DNA from: a virus
Length of the DNA stretch: 36,835 bases
Reading direction: 5' to 3' (one strand)
Virus record (IMG/VR): IMGVR_UViG_3300020162_002824
Coordinates: 1-36,835 of that record
The notes under the pieces are model-generated. The model ran no database searches. It was given only the letters and a program-made list of their open reading frames with translations, and was not told the origin of the DNA. Of the stretch, positions 30,216-36,835 are shown piece after piece (position 1 is the stretch's first letter; every line of letters starts with the position of its first letter). A program made the position numbers and the translations under genes.

Positions 30216-31468
30216 GAATTTCTTTTATAGGTCTTGGAAAACTAGGATTGCCATTAGCTACATGTTTTGCTAAAAATAAAATAAATGTGTTAGCTATAGA
30301 TAAAAACGAAAGTCTTATAAATAAGTTGAAAAAAAATATATGTCCTTGGATTGAAAATAATTTAGATCAGAATATAAATAAAGCATCAAAATATATTGAA
30401 TATACTTCGCAATATTCTAAAGTGGCAGAAACTGAAGCTACTATAATTTTAGTCAACACCCCTTCGGATAAAAAGACTAAATATTTCTCTAATCAATTTG
30501 TAAAAGATAGTTTAGAAAATGTGTGCATAGAATTAAAAAAAGCTAAGAAAAAAAACCATTTATTCATCCTATCTTCTACAGTAATGCCTCTTTCAATAAA
30601 TGAAGAATTAATTCCGCTGATAGAAAAAATAACAAATTTTAAATTAAATGAAGAATTTGGATTTGTTTATATTCCAGATTTTGTAGCTATTGGAGAAGTT
30701 ATTAATGGTTTTGAAAATCCTGATTTTGTTTTAATAGGTCAAAGCGATTCTAATTATGGAGGAATAGCTGAAAATTTATATTGTAGCATAATAAAAAACA
30801 ATGCTAAAATTAATAGAATGAATTTGCTAGAAGCAGAAGTCGCTAAAATATCTTTGAACACATACATTACAACAAAAATTTCTTTTAGTAATTTCTTAGG
30901 TCTTCTATGTAAAAAAATAGATTCAAGCATAAATATAGACAAAATAACGAATTGTATCGGGCAAGACAAAAGAATTGGAAATAAATATTTAAAAGCAGGA
31001 ATATCTTATGGAGGAACATGTTTTCCAAGAGATGCTAAAGCGATGATAAAACTTGCAGAAAAATTTAAATTAAAAGCTCATCAAATTATTGCTAATGAAA
31101 CAATTAATGAAGAATCTGATGAAGAAATTATTAAACTTATAAACAAAACTGGAAAAACAAAAGTAGCTATTTTAGGATTGAGCTTTAAAAATAACACTTC
31201 TGTTGTAGAAGAGTCACTAGCTTTTAAAATAATATCAAAAGTTAAGAATAAAAAATTAAAATTCAATTGCTATGACGTTTTAGGCGAAGCAATTCAAAAC
31301 TTTCAAAAAGTCATTAAAAATAATAATATTAAATATTATACCGATACTCAAACAATAATAGACGACTCTGAAGTTATTATTTTGTCTAATAATAATTCAG
31401 AATATAAAAAATTAATCTTTAAAGATAAAACAATAATAGATCCTTGGAGAATTTTAACAAATGAATAA
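30212..31468 (+). CDS. Nucleotide-sugar dehydrogenase (UDP-Glc/GDP-Man type)
   Basis: An NAD-dependent enzyme of 418 residues that oxidises C6 of a nucleotide sugar to a uronic acid. It has an N-terminal Rossmann loop RISFIGLGKLGLPLATCFAK and ATIILVNTPSDKKT ('vptP' motif). The helix with SLNTYITTKISFSNFLGLLC lies between domains. The catalytic Cys270 sits in SYGGTCFPRDAKAM, which has the GG-S/T-C-FP-KD signature. The C-terminal domain begins TKVAILGLSFKNNTSVVEES. The start is the ATG that overlaps the upstream stop as ATGA; a frame start seven codons earlier lies inside the CapK gene. The substrate is unknown; GDP-mannose is attractive given the neighbours. Confidence 0.88.
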   Translation: MRISFIGLGKLGLPLATCFAKNKINVLAIDKNESLINKLKKNICPWIENNLDQNINKASKYIEYTSQYSKVAETEATIILVNTPSDKKTKYFSNQFVKDSLENVCIELKKAKKKNHLFILSSTVMPLSINEELIPLIEKITNFKLNEEFGFVYIPDFVAIGEVINGFENPDFVLIGQSDSNYGGIAENLYCSIIKNNAKINRMNLLEAEVAKISLNTYITTKISFSNFLGLLCKKIDSSINIDKITNCIGQDKRIGNKYLKAGISYGGTCFPRDAKAMIKLAEKFKLKAHQIIANETINEESDEEIIKLINKTGKTKVAILGLSFKNNTSVVEESLAFKIISKVKNKKLKFNCYDVLGEAIQNFQKVIKNNNIKYYTDTQTIIDDSEVIILSNNNSEYKKLIFKDKTIIDPWRILTNE

Positions 31469-32429
31469 AATATTAATATGTGGCGCAGGAGGCTTCATCG
31501 GAGGCCATCTTGTTTCTCATTTTCTGAAGCAGGGGCATAAAAACATTAGAGCCGTAGATATAAAACCATTAAATCAATGGTATCAAAAATTTGATTCTAT
31601 AGAAAATCTTCAATTAGATTTAGAAAAAGAAGATAATTGCATGATCGCCGCAAATGACACAAAAATTATTTATAATTTAGCCGCAAACATGGGCGGCATG
31701 GGTTTTATAGAAAATAATAAAACTTTATGCATGTTGAGTGTGTTAATAAATACTCATTTGCTTTTAGCAGCAAAAAAGAATAATGCTGAAAAATTCTTTT
31801 TTTCATCTTCTGCTTGTGTTTATAATGGAGATAAACAAAAAGATCCGAATATAACTGCTTTAAAAGAAGAGGACGCATATCCTGCTTTGGCTGAAGATGG
31901 ATATGGATGGGAAAAACTTTTTGGAGAAAGAATGTGCAGACATTTTTACGAAGATTTTGGCTTAGAGACAAGAGTCGCTAGATATCATAATGTTTATGGG
32001 CCAAATGGTACTTGGAATGGAGGAAGAGAAAAAGCTCCTGCCGCAATTTGTAGAAAAGTAATTGAAGCTAAATTAAGCGGAAATCATGAAATTGAAATCT
32101 GGGGAGACGGTAGCCAAACAAGATCTTTTATGTATATCGATGATTGTATTAAAGGATCAACAATGTTGATAGAAAATAATTTTAGAAATCCAATTAATAT
32201 TGGAAGTTCTGAAAAAGTTACAATTAATCAATTAGTAGATATTGCAGAAAAAATAGCTGGCATCAATCTAAAAAGAAAATATAATCTTTCTGCTCCAAAA
32301 GGAGTAAATGGAAGAAATTCAGACAATACTTTAATTAAAAAAACATTTAATTGGGAACCTTCTATTTCTTTAGAAACAGGCATAGAAAAAACTTATAAAT
32401 GGATACATGAACAAATTACAAAAATATGA
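31461..32429 (+). CDS. GDP-mannose 3,5-epimerase
   Basis: A 322-residue extended SDR closely matching plant and bacterial GME, which turns GDP-D-mannose into GDP-L-galactose and GDP-L-gulose. The NAD loop is ICGAGGFIGGHLVSHFLK, and LAANMGGMGFIENN is a GME hallmark. Catalytic residues line up with Arabidopsis GME at a constant offset of 26: Cys119 (FFFSSSACVY), Tyr148 and Lys152 (DGYGWEKLFGERMCRHFY), Lys191 (GTWNGGREKAPAA). RVARYHNVYGPNGTW and IEIWGDGSQTRSFMYIDDCI are near-identical to the family. No residue is missing, so it should be active. It ends with an ATGA overlap to a methyltransferase. Confidence 0.92.
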   Translation: MNKILICGAGGFIGGHLVSHFLKQGHKNIRAVDIKPLNQWYQKFDSIENLQLDLEKEDNCMIAANDTKIIYNLAANMGGMGFIENNKTLCMLSVLINTHLLLAAKKNNAEKFFFSSSACVYNGDKQKDPNITALKEEDAYPALAEDGYGWEKLFGERMCRHFYEDFGLETRVARYHNVYGPNGTWNGGREKAPAAICRKVIEAKLSGNHEIEIWGDGSQTRSFMYIDDCIKGSTMLIENNFRNPINIGSSEKVTINQLVDIAEKIAGINLKRKYNLSAPKGVNGRNSDNTLIKKTFNWEPSISLETGIEKTYKWIHEQITKI

Positions 32430-32992
32430 TACAACCAGCATATTCCGATATAGAGTTATTTGAAACAACGATAGAACTATGTAAAAAATTTGATATAAAA
32501 AAGTTTATAGAAACTGGAACTTTTGAAGGAGGATCAGTTCTGCGAGCTTCTTCATTTTTTGAGGAAGTAATTTCTATTGAAGCTAATACTGTAAATTATA
32601 ATAAATCTATTGAAAACACGAAACATTTACAAAATGTAAAACTTCATCACGGAAACAGCCCTGAAGTTTTAGATAAAATTTTAAAGGAAAAAGATGATAA
32701 AATATTTTTTTTCTTGGATGCTCATTGGCATCATTATTGGCCTTTATTAGATGAGTTATCTATTATAAAAAATAAATGCATAAAACCAGTTATAGCAATT
32801 CATGATTTTTATGTTCCAAATGAAAATGGATCAGCTAAATTTCATTATGATTCTTACAATGGGCAAAAATTAAATTGGGAATATATTAAAAATAAAATAG
32901 TAGATATTTATGGCGTTGATGGTTTTATTAAAAAATTTAATGAAAAACCAAACGTTTTAAGTGGAGTAATTTTTATATATCCTAAAGATTGA
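32426..32992 (+). CDS. Class I SAM-dependent methyltransferase (second)
   Basis: A 188-residue methyltransferase. FIETGTFEGGSVLRASSFFE is SAM motif I ('iEtGtf.GgS'), FEEVISIEANTVNYNKSIEN gives the acidic motif II, and KIFFFLDAHWHHYWPLLDEL is the motif III-like strand with Asp-Ala-His-Trp. That resembles small-molecule and sugar methyltransferases encoded in polysaccharide loci. It ends the AT-rich sugar cassette; 55 AT-rich bases separate it from the SSB-like gene. The substrate is unknown, and O-methylation of a glycan is a guess from context. Confidence 0.78.
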   Translation: MIQPAYSDIELFETTIELCKKFDIKKFIETGTFEGGSVLRASSFFEEVISIEANTVNYNKSIENTKHLQNVKLHHGNSPEVLDKILKEKDDKIFFFLDAHWHHYWPLLDELSIIKNKCIKPVIAIHDFYVPNENGSAKFHYDSYNGQKLNWEYIKNKIVDIYGVDGFIKKFNEKPNVLSGVIFIYPKD

Positions 32993-33031
32993 AATTTCAA
33001 AAGTAAAACTTCATAATCTCCCTTTATTTCT

Positions 33032-33037
33032 TATAAT
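33032..33037 (+). promoter_or_regulatory. TATAAT box 10 nt before the SSB-like start
   Basis: TATAATAAA starts in the only sizeable plus-strand gap after 23313, between the sugar cassette and the SSB-like gene. TTCATA lies 16 bases upstream (33010-33015), a weak -35. The box may start a separate transcript for the SSB-like gene and the following glycosyltransferases. Confidence 0.45.
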
Positions 33038-33047
33038 AAATCGAAAT

Positions 33048-33617
33048 ATGGTTCAATTCTATAAGCCAAATCCTCGCAATTCTGGTTCCGCATGCTCGTT
33101 TTACAAGACCCGCGATGGAGCCATCATGTTCAGCATCATCAAGCAAGCTTCTTGGGACGAATCTAGGAAGACTGGCTCGTTTCAAAAGAACAAGACAGAT
33201 CCAAAGGGCAATGTAAAAGTAAAGTTGTCTTTAGCTGAAGCCGCAGGTATTCTTGAAACAGTAGATAAGGATGTAGAATTCAAAGAATATCATAATAGTC
33301 AAAATCAATCTATCCAGATTAGATTCGCTCCTTATGTAGACAAGAACACAAATGAAAGAAAAGGGTTTTCTCTTTCAGTAAATAAAACTGGCAAGGATTC
33401 TCAAGAAAAGCTTTCTTTTATTATTGGTCTCACTTTTAAGGAAGCTCGATTACTAAGAGAGTATATGGTTTATATTATTCATGATTTGTTTGCTAACCCA
33501 ATTAAGCAGAATCCAGAATCTGAATCTTCAGGAGAAGAAGCCTCAACAGAAATCGCCACCCCGACTCCAGCTCCTAAACAAATTCAACAATCAAACGGCG
33601 ACGATATCGACTTTTGA
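33048..33617 (+). CDS. SSB-like protein with acidic C-terminal tip
   Basis: A 189-residue protein. The first 145 residues are a beta-rich domain with basic and aromatic patches (SACSFYKTRDGAIMFSIIKQ, then VKVKLSLAEAAGILETVDKD and SIQIRFAPYV) and a C-terminal helix (GLTFKEARLLREYMVYIIHD), like PC4/whirly-type single-strand DNA-binding proteins. A Ser/Glu/Pro-rich disordered linker leads to the tip SNGDDIDF, which closely mimics the DDDIPF end of bacterial SSB and the terminal Phe of T7 gp2.5. I infer a phage ssDNA-binding protein that recruits replication partners. Base composition is back to that of the replication genes. Its stop overlaps the TTG start of the next gene. Confidence 0.65.
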   Translation: MVQFYKPNPRNSGSACSFYKTRDGAIMFSIIKQASWDESRKTGSFQKNKTDPKGNVKVKLSLAEAAGILETVDKDVEFKEYHNSQNQSIQIRFAPYVDKNTNERKGFSLSVNKTGKDSQEKLSFIIGLTFKEARLLREYMVYIIHDLFANPIKQNPESESSGEEASTEIATPTPAPKQIQQSNGDDIDF

Positions 33618-35527
33618 AAAAGAAGATTCTCTTTCAGAGCGACTGCGCCACTTCTAAGACTGGCTTTGGCAGAAATGCCAAGGCCATTCTTTCGTATTTA
33701 TATAAAACCAATAAATATGATTTAGTTCAATATTGCGTATCTCAAAGAGAAGAAGACTCCGTACTTAAGCGTCTTCCTTGGAAGAGCTATGGAGCTTATC
33801 CAACAGAAGTCAACGCACAAAAAGCAATAGAAAATCTTGAGCCTCAAGAAGCTGAAAATAGAAAAAAACTTTTTGGCTATGGAGAAGCTTTACTTGATTC
33901 AGTTATAGAAAAAGAAAAGCCTGATGTATACTTTGCCGTTCAAGACATTTGGGGCATAGATTTTGCAATTGATCGTCATTGGTTTTCCAAGATAGATTCA
34001 GTATTATGGACGACTTTAGATTCAGTCCCGATTCTTGAAGGCGCAGTTAAAGCCGCTAAGAAAGTAAAAAACTTCTGGGTATGGAGTGAATTCGCCGAAA
34101 GAGAGCTTCATAAGATGGGTCATACTCACGTCAAAACGTATCATGGATCAATTGATGACAGTAAATTTTACAGAAAATCAGATGAAGAGAAACGCGCTTT
34201 AAGAGAAAAACACAGCATTAATCAAAATGATTTTATCGTAGGATTTGTATTTAGAAATCAATTAAGAAAATCTGTATTTGCGCTTCTTAAAGGATTGTTC
34301 TTATTTAAACAAAATAATCCTGAAGTTAATATTAAAGTATTACTTCACACCAGTTGGGATGAAAGCTGGGATATCAAAAAGTTCATGAAGGAATTTTCGT
34401 TAAAAGACGAAGATGTACTAACTACTTTTGTTTGTAAATCATGCGGCCATTTTAAAGTAGAACATCCCACTTCAAAATTAAAAAAGTGCGACAAATGTCA
34501 AAGAGATTCTTTTGTAACAACATCTCCAAGTCATGGAATTGACGAAGAAGAATTAAATGATGTTTATAATTTAATGGACGTTTATTGTCATCCATTTACT
34601 AGCGGCGGACAAGAGATGCCAATTCAAGAAGCTAAATTCGCAGAATTAATTACTCTTGTTACTAACTATAGTTGCGGAGAAGATAATTGTGCTAAAGATT
34701 CTGGATCACTTCCTTTGAAGTGGGAAGAGTATAGAGAGCCGGGAACTCAATTTATTAAAGCCGCCACATCCGCAATAAGTATTAGTGACGAACTTCAAAA
34801 AGTTTATCTAATGAGTAAAGAAGAAAGAAAAGAGCGCGGCATTATTTCTAGAGAATGGGCTTATAAGAATTATTCTATTGAATCAACTTGTAAAAAGATA
34901 GAAAATTTCATTGATAATGAATGCAATAAAAAATTTGATTATAAAGAAATAACCACAACAAAATATCCATACGCGGCAATTCCTAAAATAGAAGATAATG
35001 CGACTTGGGTAAAAACTTTGTATTCTAATATATTAAATTGCGAAGTATTCGATGACGACGAAGGATTGTCTCACTGGGTAGACAGGTTAAACAAAGGAGA
35101 AAACAGGCAGGGAGTTGAAAATTTCTTTAGAAACGCAGCTTTAAAAGAAGAACAAAAAAAAGCTCCAAATAAAACATTAGAATTTTTAAAATCAATAAAA
35201 GAAAAAAAGGTATTGGTTATAGTTAAAAATGGTGAGAGAGAAGCTTTTTATGCCAATTGTTTATTAAAAAATTTAAAAGAAACGTATAAAGATCATAAAA
35301 TAATCGTAGCGTCAAAAAATGATATTTTTCATATCTTTGAAGGTAATGAAAATCTCGATTATATAGTTGAGTATATAGATAAAATGGCTATTCCATTCTT
35401 CTTAGAAGGAAAAGGGAACGAAATTAAATATTGTGATATAGTTATTCAATTATCAGATATATTTCCTAATTATTCGTATATCAGAAATTCTGAAGATATA
35501 ATAAACTTTGATATCGTATGCACATAG
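33614..35527 (+). CDS. Multidomain glycosyltransferase: GT4-like, zinc ribbon, DUF4214, GT9 N-half
   Basis: A 637-residue protein, TTG start overlapping the upstream TGA. Residues 1-440 are a GT-B glycosyltransferase: ILFQSDCATSKTGFGRNAKA (acceptor loop), VGFVFRNQLRKSVFALLKGL (donor domain) and HPFTSGGQEMPIQEAKFAEL with the catalytic Glu motif. Inside this domain, C274-x2-C277 and C292-x2-C295 form a zinc ribbon. Residues 465-515 (WVKTLYSNILNCEVFDDDEG, then LSHWVDRLNKG) match DUF4214, often found in glycan-associated proteins. Residues 530-637 (KKVLVIVKNGEREAFYANCL) look like the N-terminal half of a GT9 domain that stops abruptly; the next gene continues it. It may be a dual glycosyltransferase for phage or host-surface glycans. 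Confidence 0.75.
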   Translation: MKKKILFQSDCATSKTGFGRNAKAILSYLYKTNKYDLVQYCVSQREEDSVLKRLPWKSYGAYPTEVNAQKAIENLEPQEAENRKKLFGYGEALLDSVIEKEKPDVYFAVQDIWGIDFAIDRHWFSKIDSVLWTTLDSVPILEGAVKAAKKVKNFWVWSEFAERELHKMGHTHVKTYHGSIDDSKFYRKSDEEKRALREKHSINQNDFIVGFVFRNQLRKSVFALLKGLFLFKQNNPEVNIKVLLHTSWDESWDIKKFMKEFSLKDEDVLTTFVCKSCGHFKVEHPTSKLKKCDKCQRDSFVTTSPSHGIDEEELNDVYNLMDVYCHPFTSGGQEMPIQEAKFAELITLVTNYSCGEDNCAKDSGSLPLKWEEYREPGTQFIKAATSAISISDELQKVYLMSKEERKERGIISREWAYKNYSIESTCKKIENFIDNECNKKFDYKEITTTKYPYAAIPKIEDNATWVKTLYSNILNCEVFDDDEGLSHWVDRLNKGENRQGVENFFRNAALKEEQKKAPNKTLEFLKSIKEKKVLVIVKNGEREAFYANCLLKNLKETYKDHKIIVASKNDIFHIFEGNENLDYIVEYIDKMAIPFFLEGKGNEIKYCDIVIQLSDIFPNYSYIRNSEDIINFDIVCT

Positions 35528-36675
35528 CTGAAAGTTTCGCTCTAGCTTCAGGAGCCAAATTAAAAAACCAACGGTTATACGAAAGATTTACTCCGACAGG
35601 ATCAAGTCGATATATTTCTTTTCATAAAATACATTACGATCAATTTCAAGAAGTTTTAAATTTAATTCAGCCTGTATTAAAAAATTATGGAATCGATATC
35701 GTTCAAATCGGCGGCGCAAATTATCCAAAAATTTTATCTATTCCTAAAGTTAAAGATTATGGATCTGCAAGTTATATTCTCAGGAACTCACTTCTTCATT
35801 TTGGAGAATATTCTATACTTTTTGATTTATGCTCTTCTGTCAATACAAAAAGCTTAATTCTTAATTCTATTGGGTATGAAAAGATAATTTGTCCATTCTT
35901 TTTAAATAAAGACACTCAAAGAGTAATTAATAAATACTCCAAGGATAACAGCCTTCCATTGTTTGATTCTAAAAACTCAAAAGACTTATTAAATGAAATT
36001 AAGCCTGAAGATGTCGCAGCGAATATTTTAAATCTTCTTGAACTTGAATTCCACAAACCTTACGACACCTTATATCGTGGAGAGTATTATAAAGAGAACT
36101 TTTTTGAAATTAACGTATACCCAATTAAAGATTATGTTTACGATCTTAGTCAAATTTCAGAACCAGTTTTAAGGCTTGATTATAATTTTGACTTGGTGTT
36201 TTTAGAAAATCATTTAAAAAATAAAAAATGCCGAATTAGGACGAATAAAGAAATTCCAATTTCAATTATAGAAAAGCATTCGGATAAAATTATAGGTATC
36301 GATTTAGAAGTTAAAAGCAAAGAAAATTTTTCTCAATTTATTAAATTGGTAAAAAAACTTAAAGTAGAATTATTGTTGTTTTCTTTTTTAGATGAAGAGG
36401 CAAGCGGCGATTTAAAAATGCAATATTTGGACGCAGAGCCTGTTAATTTCCAAAGAAACAAAGTTCCAATTATCAATTTTAATACGAACGATGAAAATTT
36501 GTATTTTAAATGCGACGAGGTTATTTTGTATAAAAATAAGTTTTATATTTCAAAAGAAGATATTATAAACGATAATTTTTACGATCCGATTAAATTCAAC
36601 AAGCTTTCCTCGTTTAACCTTTCTGAAAGTTTCTCAAATATTTTGATCGTCAAAAGCTTGACAAATCAAAACTAG
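35518..36675 (+). CDS. GT9-like C-terminal half plus unknown domain
   Basis: A 385-residue protein starting MHIAESFALASGAKLKNQRL, which fits the middle of a GT9 heptosyltransferase ('Hia...a...lG'). It continues with RYISFHKIHYDQFQEVLNLI and YGIDIVQIGGAN, then SASYILRNSLLHFGEYSILF followed by DLCSSVNTKSLILNSIGYEK, the donor half with the 'D.....h.a.a.g' site partly degenerate. The rest (about residues 180-385) is unrecognised and may be a further glycan-related domain. It overlaps the upstream gene by 10 bases in another frame, so the two chains could together form one GT9 domain. Confidence 0.65.
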   Translation: MHIAESFALASGAKLKNQRLYERFTPTGSSRYISFHKIHYDQFQEVLNLIQPVLKNYGIDIVQIGGANYPKILSIPKVKDYGSASYILRNSLLHFGEYSILFDLCSSVNTKSLILNSIGYEKIICPFFLNKDTQRVINKYSKDNSLPLFDSKNSKDLLNEIKPEDVAANILNLLELEFHKPYDTLYRGEYYKENFFEINVYPIKDYVYDLSQISEPVLRLDYNFDLVFLENHLKNKKCRIRTNKEIPISIIEKHSDKIIGIDLEVKSKENFSQFIKLVKKLKVELLLFSFLDEEASGDLKMQYLDAEPVNFQRNKVPIINFNTNDENLYFKCDEVILYKNKFYISKEDIINDNFYDPIKFNKLSSFNLSESFSNILIVKSLTNQN

Positions 36676-36691
36676 AGAGTAAGATGTTTTT

Positions 36692-36835
36692 GTGAGTGAA
36701 TTAAAGATAATCGAAAATTTTAAACGAGACGAGAATGGTCTCTTAACTAAGCCTATAACTCCATACAGATTCAATGAAGATGGATCGATAGATTGGCGCT
36801 CAATGGTCCGCAAGGAGTTCCTTGTTTCCAACAAA
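36692..36835 (+). CDS. Hypothetical protein, cut by window edge
   Basis: An open frame of 48 codons from a GTG to the window edge: MSELKIIENFKRDENGLLTK, then YRFNEDGSIDWRSMVRKEFL and VSNK. AGAGAG about 12 bases upstream could be a weak ribosome site. The 'dGSIDWR.MV..EFLV.N' stretch has the look of phage proteins of the recombination/ssDNA-annealing type, but that is only an impression. The stop of the upstream gene is 16 bases before the start, so coupling is likely. Confidence 0.6.
   Translation, partial: MSELKIIENFKRDENGLLTKPITPYRFNEDGSIDWRSMVRKEFLVSNK

Noticed and set aside
35509-35527. Programmed -1 frameshift joining the two glycosyltransferase genes
   Set aside because: The frames permit it, but no X-XXY-YYZ heptamer or downstream stem is visible; kept only as an open question.
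1-36835. CRISPR arrays, insertion sequences, transposases or integrase attachment sites
   Set aside because: No repeat-spacer pattern, terminal inverted repeats or recombinase genes were seen; the HNH protein is not linked to a transposon.

Overview
The window is a piece of a large tailed dsDNA bacteriophage genome (probably myovirus-like, AT-rich, environmental). It carries a phage-style replication set (DnaB-type helicase, primase, RecA, split DNA polymerase III, RecB-like nuclease, SSB-like proteins), nucleotide-metabolism genes (dUTPase, dCMP deaminase, dNMP kinase, monomeric class II ribonucleotide reductase), its own sigma factor, two tRNA genes with encoded CCA, and a tail-collar and lysis-type region. 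Genes are packed with ATGA, TTGA or TAATG overlaps. There is no ribosomal or housekeeping gene. A lipobox protein built like a spanin suggests a Gram-negative host. I cannot name the host.

Layout. From 1 to 10465 every gene is on the minus strand. In order of increasing coordinate these are: an ankyrin-repeat protein running off the left edge; a membrane/lysis-like cluster (holin-like protein, a protein like the extracellular sensor domain of chemoreceptors, an MscS beta-domain-like protein, a spanin-like lipoprotein); a terminator; a small tail-collar protein; an exported protein with a c-type heme motif; small proteins; tRNA-Gln and tRNA-Gly; dCMP deaminase, dUTPase and an HNH nuclease; a second terminator; Hsp20; and several small unknowns. 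Transcription diverges at 10466-10474, with only 9 bases between the two start codons. From 10475 to the end every gene is on the plus strand.

The plus strand opens with a small unknown gene. It is followed by about 350 bases without a credible protein, which hold a strongly structured RNA candidate (10897-11188). Next come dNMP kinase, a sigma-70 family factor, an acidic-tailed small protein, a glycosyltransferase, GDP-mannose 4,6-dehydratase, class II RNR and a GT9-like glycosyltransferase. The replication block follows: RecA, nuclease, helicase, primase, RecB-like nuclease, PHP fragment, proofreading exonuclease and polymerase core. A markedly AT-richer sugar cassette (27233-32992) comes next: methyltransferases, GT25, HAD phosphatase, CapK-like enzyme, nucleotide-sugar dehydrogenase and GDP-mannose 3,5-epimerase. 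An SSB-like protein, a multidomain glycosyltransferase, the other half of a GT9 domain and a gene cut by the right edge complete the window.

How it fits together. The dNTP genes supply the replication block. The sugar genes (Gmd, the 3,5-epimerase and possibly the dehydrogenase) plausibly all draw on GDP-mannose and feed several glycosyltransferases, pointing to glycosylation of the virion, the phage DNA or the host surface. The most interesting items are the structured RNA, the lysis-region membrane cluster with sensor-like and channel-like pieces, the three-gene DNA polymerase III, and the phage-borne GDP-mannose pathway.
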